Shown: positions 8,237-15,760 of the stretch, piece by piece
Numbering within the stretch: position 1 is the first letter of the stretch
How the letters are laid out: each line of letters starts with the position of its first letter
Assembly: GCF_001575205.1 (NCBI RefSeq)
Contig: NZ_LSRE01000009.1
Span: forward strand, 1-64,000
DNA length: 64,000 nucleotides
Reading direction: 5' to 3'
From: Tsukamurella pseudospumae
Lineage (GTDB): Bacteria; Actinomycetota; Actinomycetes; Mycobacteriales; Mycobacteriaceae
The notes under the pieces: model-generated
What the model was told of the DNA's origin: nothing
Seen by the model: only the letters and a program-made list of their open reading frames with translations
Databases searched by the model: none
Translations under genes and position numbers: made by a program

Positions 8237-10264
8237 GTGGTCGCCCAACCTGGTGAATCGATCGCGGGGTACGTGATCGAGTCGGTGCTCGGTACCGGTG
8301 GCATGGGCACCGTCTACCGGGTCCGGCACCGCACGCTGCCCCGGTCCGTCGCGCTGAAGGTCCTGCAGAGCCAGCTGTCGGCGGATCCGTCGGTGCGGGC
8401 GCGGTTCGATCGCGAGGCCGACCTCATCGCAGGGCTCAAGCACCCGCACATCGTGGACGTGTACGACCGCGGGGAGTCCGACGGGCACCTGTGGATCGCG
8501 ATGGAGCTGGTCGAGGGCGGCAACCTCGCCGAGACCGTGCAGCGCGAGGGACCCTTCAGCCTGGACCGCGCGGTCGCGGCGATCGAGCAGGTCGCCGACG
8601 CGCTGGACTACGCGCACCAGCACGGGATCCTGCACCGGGACGTCAAACCCGCCAACTTCCTCGTGGACCGGGGCCGGCGCGGCGAGCAGGTCAAGCTCGC
8701 CGACTTCGGTATCGGCGCGGCGCAGACCGAGGTCGGGCAGCACACCCAGGCCGGAACCGTGGTCGGCACGCTGGCCTACACCGCCCCCGAGGCGCTGCTG
8801 GGCAACCCCATCGACCACCGCGCCGACATCTACTCGCTGGCGTGCGCGGCCGTGGTCCTGCTGACCGGTGCCCCGCCGTTCACCACCACCGTCTCCGGCC
8901 AGCTCATGCTGGCGCACATCAGCCAGAACCCGCCGAGCATCCGGCTCAAGCGGCCCGACCTCTCGCCCGAGATCGACCACGTGCTCGGCCGGGCGATGGC
9001 GAAGAACCCGGCGGACCGGTACTCCACCGCCGGCGAGTTCGCCGACGCACTGGCCGCCGCCGCGCGCCGCATGTCCGGCGCCTCGGGCATGGCGCCGCCC
9101 ACCGCGCCGGTGGGCACGAACTGGCAGGGCACGCCGTCGAATCCGGCGTTGGCAACAGGCTTCAACCGGCCCGCGCCGGCGCCGGGAACGCTGCCCGGGT
9201 TCGCCGGGCCGCCCGGGTACGGCCCGAACGGGCCGACGGGGCTCATGGGGCCGAGTAGCCCGTCGATGCCAGGTGCTGCGCCACAGCGCAGGAGTCGCAA
9301 GCCGCTGCTGATCGGCGGAGCCGCGGCCCTCGTCGTGGTCCTCGTCGCGGTACTGGCGTTCGTGTTCCTCGGCGGCGACAAGGACACCGGGCCGGCGCTC
9401 GACACGTGGAGCGCGCGTACCGTGACCGATGTCAACGGCGAGACCAAGCTCGACGACCGGCCGCAGCGCATCGTCGCCCTCGGCGCGGGCGACGCGGAAC
9501 TGGTGTCGGCGTTGGGCTTCGATGTCGTCGCCGGTGCGAACGGCCCGAAGTCGGAGCTGCCCTCCTGGGTGCCGGCGTTGGCGAAGGTGCAGACCGCCGG
9601 CACGTCGTCCAATCCGGACAAGTCGGTGATCGAGAAGGCCAAGCCCGACCTCATCATCGACACGGACCCCGCGGCCGCCGCGACGGTCAAGGACCTCAAG
9701 TCGCTCGCCGGCGGCCGTGCGATCGCCGTGCCCGAGCAGGGCCGCGGCGGCTGGACCTGGCAGGAGCAGCTCGCCTTCATCGCCGAGGCACTGGGGGCCA
9801 AGGGCCGCGCGGATGCGGTGAAGAAGACCTACGAGGCCAAGATCACCGAGCTGCGTTCCGCGCACCCGGATTTCAACGGCAAGAAGCTGGACGTGGTGCA
9901 CTACGACGGCGCCTCCGCTCGCATCGCGACCAGCTCGAGCAATCCCTTCCAGCTGCTCGGACTGCTCGGCTTCTCGATGCAGACGCCGGTCTCGGGATCC
10001 GGGTCCGGCTGGATCACGCTGGGTTCGTCGGACTACTACAAGGCGGTCAGCTCCAGCGACGTCGATCGCACGATAGTCGCCCGTACCGACCCCTCCGCGG
10101 GCAACGGCGGATTCGACGGCGTTCCCTCGTCCTTGATCTACGGCGTACCGATCATCATCGTGGACAAGACGAACGGCGTCGACGCACTTCTCTACGGCGG
10201 ACCGCTCGCGATCGATACGGTGGAGTCGACGGTACTTCCGGCGATTTCGAAGGGGATCAAGTAG
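8237..10264 (+). CDS. Transmembrane Ser/Thr kinase with periplasmic iron-siderophore-binding-like sensor domain
   Basis: The 675-aa protein has four parts. Residues about 8-270 are a PknB-type kinase with G-x-G-x-x-G loop, Lys41 in VALKV, catalytic HRD (133-135) and DFG (156-158), so it looks active. Next come a Pro/Gly-rich juxtamembrane linker (about 280-352), one membrane helix (about 355-380), and an extracellular domain (about 388-675) resembling FecB/BtuF-type substrate-binding proteins, with the characteristic opening P-Q-R-I-V-A-L-G and a K-P-D-L-I-I-D segment. Such domains normally deliver ferric siderophores or corrinoids to ABC importers; here the domain probably acts as the ligand sensor. 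GTG 8237 is preferred because a GGAGG site lies 5 bp upstream; upstream GTGs overlap that site. It starts 64 bp after eccE and abuts the next gene. Confidence 0.88.
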   Translation: MVAQPGESIAGYVIESVLGTGGMGTVYRVRHRTLPRSVALKVLQSQLSADPSVRARFDREADLIAGLKHPHIVDVYDRGESDGHLWIAMELVEGGNLAETVQREGPFSLDRAVAAIEQVADALDYAHQHGILHRDVKPANFLVDRGRRGEQVKLADFGIGAAQTEVGQHTQAGTVVGTLAYTAPEALLGNPIDHRADIYSLACAAVVLLTGAPPFTTTVSGQLMLAHISQNPPSIRLKRPDLSPEIDHVLGRAMAKNPADRYSTAGEFADALAAAARRMSGASGMAPPTAPVGTNWQGTPSNPALATGFNRPAPAPGTLPGFAGPPGYGPNGPTGLMGPSSPSMPGAAPQRRSRKPLLIGGAAALVVVLVAVLAFVFLGGDKDTGPALDTWSARTVTDVNGETKLDDRPQRIVALGAGDAELVSALGFDVVAGANGPKSELPSWVPALAKVQTAGTSSNPDKSVIEKAKPDLIIDTDPAAAATVKDLKSLAGGRAIAVPEQGRGGWTWQEQLAFIAEALGAKGRADAVKKTYEAKITELRSAHPDFNGKKLDVVHYDGASARIATSSSNPFQLLGLLGFSMQTPVSGSGSGWITLGSSDYYKAVSSSDVDRTIVARTDPSAGNGGFDGVPSSLIYGVPIIIVDKTNGVDALLYGGPLAIDTVESTVLPAISKGIK

Positions 10265-10894
10265 ATGGCCGAGCAGACGCTCACCGAGGACGACCTCACC
10301 CGCTACGCCGCGGCGCTCGCCGAGGGGCGCAAGCCGCTCGTGTACCTGATCGAGGCCGTCCCCAGCCTCGGCCTCGCCGCTGGTGCGTCGGCTCGGGTCG
10401 TCGAGGTCGACGGTGCCACCGTGACGGTGAAGCCGACCGGCGTGGACGACCAGTTGCCCTACGAGGCACGGGAACTGCGCTCGACGAAGCAGCCGAAGCC
10501 GGTCAAGCGGGCGCCGAAGAAGGCCGCTGCCCCCGCGTCGGGCTCGGCGGTACCGTCGGGCACGCGCCCCGGGACCCCCGCGCCCAAAGCGGCGCGGTCG
10601 GTGACGATCACGCTGCACGTCGGTTCCGACAACACCGCCTCGCTCAAGGTGACGCGGAACGCGCAGAAGCCGGCCGGTGCGTCGGAGATCGCCCTGCCCG
10701 CCGTGCACAAGGCCCTTGCGGGCCTCGGTGACAAGGAGGCGCGGGCCGCCGTCGACGAGGTGCTGTCGACGGCCCGTGACGCGGCGGCGGACAAGGTCGC
10801 AGCGCTGCAGGCCGAACTGGCGGCCGCCAAGAAGTCGCTGGCCACGCTCGATCGCGCCAAGCGCGGGACTGCGCCCCCGAGCCGCGCTCGTTAG
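10265..10894 (+). CDS. Uncharacterised actinobacterial protein (possibly DUF6319)
   Basis: This 209-aa protein begins immediately after the kinase stop codon, so the two are probably co-translated. The N-terminal part (about 1-75) is a compact mixed domain; a Lys/Pro/Ala-rich linker follows (about 77-112); then comes a short beta segment and a long Ala/Lys/Glu helix likely to form a coiled coil (about 150-200). No membrane segment or enzymatic motif is visible. It resembles small actinobacterial proteins grouped as DUF6319, but that assignment is from memory. Its position suggests a partner or substrate of the kinase. Confidence 0.7.
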   Translation: MAEQTLTEDDLTRYAAALAEGRKPLVYLIEAVPSLGLAAGASARVVEVDGATVTVKPTGVDDQLPYEARELRSTKQPKPVKRAPKKAAAPASGSAVPSGTRPGTPAPKAARSVTITLHVGSDNTASLKVTRNAQKPAGASEIALPAVHKALAGLGDKEARAAVDEVLSTARDAAADKVAALQAELAAAKKSLATLDRAKRGTAPPSRAR

Positions 10895-10902
10895 AGTGGG
10901 GC

Positions 10903-11559
10903 ATGGCCCTCGACTTCCCGCATCTCGATCTGTCCGCCGATGAGGTACTGACCACCACCCGGTCCGTGCGCAAGCGTCTCGACCTGGAGCGGGAGGTCCC
11001 GCTCGGCGTGATCACCGACGCGTTGGAGGTGGCGTTGCAGGCTCCGTCGGGCAGCAACGCGCAGGGCTGGCACTGGATCGTGCTGACGGACCCCGAGCTC
11101 AAGAAGGTCGTCGCCGAGTACTACCGCACCTCCTACTTCGCCTATGCCGAGGCCGGTGCTGCGGCGCGGGCCGCGAAGCCGCCGAAGGATCTCGAGACCG
11201 CGGAGAAGGTCGCCTCGTCGGCGACCTACCTGGCGGAGATCATGGAGCAGGTGCCCGCGCTGGTGATCGGCGCGATCCACGTGCCCGGTGGCGAGCTGCC
11301 CGCCGGCAACCAGGCCGGGCTGTGGGGGTCGCTGCTCCCCGCAGCCTGGAGCCTCGCGCTCGCCCTCCGCGAGCGTGGCCTCGGATCCGCCTGGACCTCT
11401 CTGCATCTCGAGTACGAGCGTGAGATCGCCGAGGCGCTGGGCATCCCGGCGAGCGTCCGCCAGGGCGTGCTCATGCCCGTCGCGTACACGAAGGGCACCG
11501 ACTTCAAGCTCGCCAAGCGCGCCCCGCTGGACACGGTGCTGCACGTCAACGGGTGGTAG
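10903..11559 (+). CDS. Nitroreductase-family FMN oxidoreductase
   Basis: The 218-aa protein matches the nitroreductase family. It has an early TTRSVR segment for FMN phosphate binding, then APSGSNAQGWH near residues 46-56, a family hallmark, and a C-terminal R-Q-G-V-L-M-P-V region near the flavin. These enzymes are homodimeric and use NAD(P)H to reduce nitro or quinone compounds or act as dehydrogenases; the substrate cannot be predicted. The ATG lies 8 bp after the preceding stop, in the same run as the kinase gene. Confidence 0.88.
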   Translation: MALDFPHLDLSADEVLTTTRSVRKRLDLEREVPLGVITDALEVALQAPSGSNAQGWHWIVLTDPELKKVVAEYYRTSYFAYAEAGAAARAAKPPKDLETAEKVASSATYLAEIMEQVPALVIGAIHVPGGELPAGNQAGLWGSLLPAAWSLALALRERGLGSAWTSLHLEYEREIAEALGIPASVRQGVLMPVAYTKGTDFKLAKRAPLDTVLHVNGW

Positions 11560-11616
11560 GCGTCGACCCGACTCCGCACGGCGACCGCGATCAGTCGCGC
11601 CCGCGCGCGGCCGGTG

Positions 11617-11706
11617 TCAGTACGTGATGATGCCGACCCAGATGCCGGCGATCAGCCCGATGATCACACCGTAGAGCGCGAATTCCCGCAGGGTGGAGCG
11701 GAACAT
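11617..11706 (-). CDS. 29-aa single-helix membrane peptide
   Basis: A short frame encodes a charged N-terminus followed by one strongly hydrophobic helix with Gly/Ile repeats, ending in Thr-Tyr. The ATG at 11706 is preceded by an AAAGG site about 9 bp upstream. A longer frame reading through the region exists, but it lacks a good start and its upstream part does not look coded. The gene follows another mini-gene by 29 bp on the same strand. With the 328-aa glycine-zipper protein upstream, the three could form one operon. The function is unknown; membrane immunity or regulation is an inference. Confidence 0.5.
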   Translation of the reverse strand: MFRSTLREFALYGVIIGLIAGIWVGIITY

Positions 11707-11735
11707 CGTCGGAGTGCCTTTCTTCCGTGGACGGA

Positions 11736-11912
11736 TCAGAGCAGGAAGGCGGCGATCAGTCGGCCGATCGGCACGCCCACGGCGAAACCGAGTCCCACGA
11801 AGACGAAGGCGACGAGCCGCTCCTTGAAGAACAGTGTCCACGACGGATCGATCACAGGTCGTTGCGACCACCTCCACGGCCTGCCGTGCCGTGATCGGAA
11901 CCTGCCGAACAT
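11736..11912 (-). CDS. 58-aa small membrane protein
   Basis: Translating the minus strand from ATG 11912 gives 58 residues. An Arg/Trp-rich cytosolic head (about 1-30) is followed by a single hydrophobic helix (about 34-57) with a G-x-x-x-G-like pattern. A GAGGAG Shine-Dalgarno lies 5 bp before the ATG, the best ribosome site in this stretch, which supports it as a real gene. It lies 58 bp downstream of a glycine-zipper protein gene and 29 bp upstream of a second tiny membrane gene, all on the minus strand. Small membrane proteins in this position next to pore-forming T7SS toxins are often immunity proteins, but no homologue was recognised. Confidence 0.6.
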   Translation of the reverse strand: MFGRFRSRHGRPWRWSQRPVIDPSWTLFFKERLVAFVFVGLGFAVGVPIGRLIAAFLL

Positions 11913-11970
11913 CATCGCTCCTCGGCGGTAGTCCGCGCGGCGGTACCCGGAGCCGCCGTGTCGTGGTCGG

Positions 11971-12957
11971 TCAGTCGAACCATCCGCCGACCATCTTGCC
12001 CAAGCCCTTACCCACTTCGCTGCCGATCACCGCACCGATCCCTGCGCCGACCGCCGTTCCCACCGGGCCGGCGAAGGAGCCGACCGCGGCCCCAGCGAGT
12101 GCGCCCCCGGCGATGCCGCCACCCAGCGAGCCCGCCGTCTGGGTGATCGCTTGCGTCCCCGAGGTCTTCCCGTTCTGGTAGTCGTTGATCCCGCCGTACA
12201 CCGTTGCCGCGGCACCGGTCACGAAATTCGCCCGGGCGAGGAACCTTCCCGCGGCGGCCACGCTCGGGGCGGACGCTCCGCCCAAGGGGATGCCGTGCCG
12301 GCCCGGAGTCGCGTGCTCGACGATCTTCGTCGCACCTGCTTCGCCGCCTCCGGTCGCTGCCGTCACCGCGGCGCTCGCCCAGTCGTAGGGGGTTTCGGGC
12401 GAGACCGTGTCCGGGACGACACGCGGGCCGCCCGGCGCGGGTGCGCGGATGGCACCCGGCGGGATCGGGCCGACGAACCACGAGGGGTAGACCTGGAGTC
12501 CGCCCGGCTGGGATTGGAGGGCGAGGAGTTGCGCGACGGCGTTGCGCGCCTGTTCGATGGCCAGCCCTGCGGCGCCGTAGAGCCCCATGTAGTCGTCCTC
12601 GACGAGGGTCATGGCGATCCCGTTGAAGAGTTCGACCGCGGAGGTGACGGCATTGCGGGCGAGGACCGTCAGCGTCGCCGACTTCCCGACGGTGGCGGCC
12701 ATCGCCTGCGTCGCGGCGTCGTACGTGGTCTTGATCGCGTCGTTGACGACTTTGGTCTCGCCGTACGCGGGGATGCCCAGATCCCCGTCGGGGATGGAGT
12801 AGGGGGTGACAGCCGCCTGGGGCAGCGCCGGAGTGCCCCGCCCGAGGGTCGCCCGGAGTCCGCTGAACACGCCGCTGATGTAGTCGCGGGCGCCGCTCTC
12901 CACCCAGCCCGGGAAGCTGGGGGCGACTTCGGGCTCGAGCAGTACCAAGCCACCCAT
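11971..12957 (-). CDS. Glycine-zipper protein, candidate ESX-linked effector
   Basis: This 328-aa protein has no recognised enzyme motif. Its central part (about residues 70-150) is helical and Ala-rich. A proline-rich linker follows (about 165-200). The last ~60 residues form a Gly/Ala-rich repeated G-x-x-x-G region (glycine zipper), typical of proteins that insert into membranes, including some type VII toxins. A W-F-V-G tract near residue 160 and absence of a signal peptide leave ESX export possible but unproven. ATG 12957 follows an AGGGG-containing purine stretch; an in-frame start 96 bp upstream is less likely because the extra residues are low-complexity Arg. Two mini membrane genes follow. 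Confidence 0.6.
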   Translation of the reverse strand: MGGLVLLEPEVAPSFPGWVESGARDYISGVFSGLRATLGRGTPALPQAAVTPYSIPDGDLGIPAYGETKVVNDAIKTTYDAATQAMAATVGKSATLTVLARNAVTSAVELFNGIAMTLVEDDYMGLYGAAGLAIEQARNAVAQLLALQSQPGGLQVYPSWFVGPIPPGAIRAPAPGGPRVVPDTVSPETPYDWASAAVTAATGGGEAGATKIVEHATPGRHGIPLGGASAPSVAAAGRFLARANFVTGAAATVYGGINDYQNGKTSGTQAITQTAGSLGGGIAGGALAGAAVGSFAGPVGTAVGAGIGAVIGSEVGKGLGKMVGGWFD

Positions 12958-13147
12958 ACGCCTTACCCCTGCCCGTCGTCGCCGCGGCACGCCCGCCGCG
13001 ACGCGAACCGCGGCCATCCGTGCGTCTCCACGGAAGGGGCGAAACTCGGACAAATCGTATCAGGCGCCGACTGATCGATCGCGTGATGACCGGAACCTCG
13101 GCGTTCGCCGTCGGTTCGCCGACAGGGAGAACCGGCCGGGTAGCCGA

Positions 13148-14359
13148 TCAGAGGCCGAGGGCGGTGTCGACGAGGAAGACGAGTTCGTCGTAGAACCGGG
13201 GGCGTCGGCGCAGGCGGCGGGTGCGGGCGAAGTCGTTGGCGATCGTCATCGCGGCGCCCACGGCGATCCGGGCACCCGCGGGGTCGAGCGCACCGTCGGA
13301 TCCGTCGGACCCAGCGCCGTCGGACCTTGCGCCGTCGGACGCGGCCGAGAGGAGCGCCACCCAGCGCGCCACGTACGCCTTCTGCGCGGCGAGCAGCGCC
13401 TCGCCGCCCGACTCGATGACCACCTCGCGGCCGACGGTGAACGCGACCGCGAGGTCGGTGGAGGTCACGAGGTTCGCGGCGTAGGACCGGACCAGCGAGC
13501 GCAACTCGACGGCGGGGTCACCGTCGGACACCCCGGCCGCACCGATGACGCCGATCTCGAGCGCGGCGCGTGCGCGGCCCACGACGCCCACCAGGATGGA
13601 CCCCTTCGAAGGGAAGTGCCCGTACACGCTGGGACCCGAAATGCCAACGGCCGCACCGATGTCGTCCATACTCACGGTGCTGTATCCGCGGGAGAAGAAG
13701 AGCTCGGACGCGGCGTCGAGGATCTCGTCGCTGCGCAGCACGGGGGCGCGACGCGCGGGCGGGGCGGGCAGGACCGGGGCCTTCGACGGTGCCGCGCGCA
13801 GCACGCGCTGTGCGATCGTCTCGAGATCGGCGCGGTAGCGGCGGATGCCGATGCGGCCGCGGCTCGGCGGCACGGATCCGCCGACGGCGAGGACGGCCCA
13901 GGACAGGACGCGGGCGTCGTCGTCGGTGATCTCGGGATGGTCGCGGCGCAGTACCTCGGTCCAGGAGCCGAGGACGGACTCGCTCGCGGCGATCATCTCC
14001 CGCGCCTGCTCCGCGGTGAGGTGGCGCCGGTTCCATCGCCACAGGGCGAGCGGCCCGGGGGCCGAGACGGCCATGGCGAAGACCGCCGAGGAGAGGTCGT
14101 CGAAGGTGGCACCGGGGCGGGCCAGGACCCGCTCGGTGGTGGCCGACATCTCGTCCACCGCCGAGCGCATGGCGGCGGCGAGGATCGACTCCTTGTCCGG
14201 GAAGTGCCGGTAGACGCTGGGGCCGCTGATCCCCGCGGCGCGCGCGATGTCCGACACCGAGACGTTCCCGTACCCGCGGTCGAGGAACAGGCCGGTGGCG
14301 ACGTCGACGAGTTGTCGACGCCGTTCGGCGGCGCGCAGGCGTGTGTTCGGGGTAGCCAT
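13148..14359 (-). CDS. Double TetR-family transcriptional regulator
   Basis: The 403-aa protein contains two TetR-type units in one chain. HTH1 is at about residues 10-57 (A-G-I-S-G-P-S-V-Y-R-H-F-P) and HTH2 at about 212-260 (V-G-I-S-G-P-S-V-Y-G-H-F-P), each followed by a helical ligand domain. Ordinary TetR proteins carry one unit and dimerise; a fused pair may bind as a pseudo-dimer. A low-complexity Ser-Asp-Gly repeat interrupts the second unit near residue 345. The gene is divergent from fadA, with inverted repeats between them, so repression of fatty-acid beta-oxidation relieved by an acyl-CoA ligand is the likely role. ATG 14359 is preferred because it places the first HTH at the usual distance from the N-terminus. 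Confidence 0.85.
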   Translation of the reverse strand: MATPNTRLRAAERRRQLVDVATGLFLDRGYGNVSVSDIARAAGISGPSVYRHFPDKESILAAAMRSAVDEMSATTERVLARPGATFDDLSSAVFAMAVSAPGPLALWRWNRRHLTAEQAREMIAASESVLGSWTEVLRRDHPEITDDDARVLSWAVLAVGGSVPPSRGRIGIRRYRADLETIAQRVLRAAPSKAPVLPAPPARRAPVLRSDEILDAASELFFSRGYSTVSMDDIGAAVGISGPSVYGHFPSKGSILVGVVGRARAALEIGVIGAAGVSDGDPAVELRSLVRSYAANLVTSTDLAVAFTVGREVVIESGGEALLAAQKAYVARWVALLSAASDGARSDGAGSDGSDGALDPAGARIAVGAAMTIANDFARTRRLRRRPRFYDELVFLVDTALGL

Positions 14360-14394
14360 GGTTAACGCCACGATAGCCCACGATCCGAGTGTGA

Positions 14395-14449
14395 TGTAGC
14401 CGTCTACATGCATCTCTTTCCAATTAAGCTACAGACGGTTAGCCTGTAG
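14395..14449 (+). promoter_or_regulatory. Paired inverted repeats between double-TetR gene and fadA (candidate operators)
   Basis: Bases 14395-14408 form TGTAG-N4-CTACA, and 14429-14434 with 14444-14449 form CTACAG-N9-CTGTAG. Four related half-sites therefore lie in the 150-bp divergent promoter region, suiting a regulator that carries two HTH units. Binding here is an inference from position and symmetry. Confidence 0.6.
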
Positions 14450-14515
14450 GGGTGACAGCCTCCACGGGCGTCCGTGGGGTCGGTGAACACTGAAGTGAAA
14501 GGACGGAAGACCGAA

Positions 14516-15727
14516 GTGTCTGACGCATTCATCTACGAGGCGATCCGTACGCCCCGTGGCAAGCTCAAGAACGGCTCGCTGACCGCGATCAAGCCCACCG
14601 ACCTCGTGGTCGGCCTGATCGACGAGATCAAGGACCGCAACGAGAATCTCGATCCCGCGTCGATTGACGACATCGTGCTCGGCGTGGTCTCGCCCGTGGG
14701 CGAGCAGGGCGCCGACATCGCCCGCACCGCCTCCATCGTGGCCGGCCTGCCGGACACCGTCGCGGGCGTGCAGATCAACCGCTTCTGCGCCTCGGGCCTC
14801 GAGGCCACCAACATCGCCGGCCAGAAGGTCGGCTCCGGCCTCGGTGACGACCTGGTCCTCGCCGGTGGTGTCGAGTCGATGTCCCGCGTCCCGATGGGCT
14901 CCGACTTCGGCGCCCTGTTCTACGACGCGCAGTACAGCTACGACAACTACATCGCCCCGCAGGGCATCGGCGCCGACCTGATCGCCACCATCGAGGGCTT
15001 CTCCCGCGACGATGTCGACGAGTACTCGGCGCAGTCGCAGGACCTCGCCGCGAAGGCGTGGGACGAGGGCCGCTTCGCGAAGTCCGTTGTCCCGGTCAAG
15101 GATCAGAACGGCCTCGTCGTGCTCGACAACGACGAGCACCGTCGTCCCGGCACCACCGCCGCCGACCTCGGCAAGCTGCGCCCCGCCTTCACCGTCGTCG
15201 GTGAGATGGGCGGTTTCGACGCCGTCGCGCTGCAGCGCTACAACACGGTCGAGAAGATCAACCACGTCCACACCGGTGGCAACAGCTCGGGCATCGTCGA
15301 CGGTGCCGCGCTCGTCCTGGTGGGCAACGAGGCCGGCGGCAAGAAGGCCGGCCTGACCCCCCGCGGCCGCATCGTCGCCACCGCGTCGACCGGTGCCGAC
15401 CCCACGATCATGCTGACCGGCCCGACGCCGGCCACCGAGAAGGTCCTGGCGAAGGCCGGCCTGACGAAGGACGACATCGACGTGTGGGAGCTGAACGAGG
15501 CCTTCGCCTCGGTCGTCCTCAAGTGGATGAAGGACTTCAAGCTCGATCGCGAGCAGGTCAACGTCAACGGCGGCGCCATCGCGCTGGGCCACCCCCTCGG
15601 CGCCACCGGCGCCATGCTGGTGGGCACCGTGCTCGACGAGCTGGAGCGCACGGGCGGCCGCTACGGCCTCATCACGCTGTGCATCGCCGGCGGCATGGGC
15701 TCGGCCACCATCATCGAGCGCATCTGA
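14516..15727 (+). CDS. fadA: Acetyl-CoA acyltransferase (thiolase) FadA
   Basis: This 403-aa thiolase catalyses the last step of fatty-acid beta-oxidation, cleaving 3-ketoacyl-CoA with CoA. The three signature regions are present: nucleophilic Cys in [10 protein letters not shown], His in GHPLGATGA, and the second Cys in CIAGGMGSA near the C-terminus. It is followed after 33 bp by fadB, so the two subunits of the trifunctional complex are co-transcribed, as for M. tuberculosis Rv0859-Rv0860. GTG 14516 (protein starting SDAFIYEA) aligns with the family start; an upstream GTG 42 bp earlier is possible but gives a non-conserved leader. Confidence 0.93.
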   Translation: MSDAFIYEAIRTPRGKLKNGSLTAIKPTDLVVGLIDEIKDRNENLDPASIDDIVLGVVSPVGEQGADIARTASIVAGLPDTVAGVQINRFCASGLEATNIAGQKVGSGLGDDLVLAGGVESMSRVPMGSDFGALFYDAQYSYDNYIAPQGIGADLIATIEGFSRDDVDEYSAQSQDLAAKAWDEGRFAKSVVPVKDQNGLVVLDNDEHRRPGTTAADLGKLRPAFTVVGEMGGFDAVALQRYNTVEKINHVHTGGNSSGIVDGAALVLVGNEAGGKKAGLTPRGRIVATASTGADPTIMLTGPTPATEKVLAKAGLTKDDIDVWELNEAFASVVLKWMKDFKLDREQVNVNGGAIALGHPLGATGAMLVGTVLDELERTGGRYGLITLCIAGGMGSATIIERI

Positions 15728-15760
15728 CGCCCGCCGGAACAACAGGAGACTGAAAAACAC

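Noticed and set aside
8204-10708. 834-codon minus-strand frame opposite the receptor kinase
   Set aside because: It has the composition of a shadow frame and no ribosome site or domains.
11834-12181. Plus-strand frame opposite the glycine-zipper gene
   Set aside because: Its Pro/Thr/Ala-rich product mirrors the Gly/Ala zipper of the minus strand, and the strand with good ribosome sites is the minus strand.
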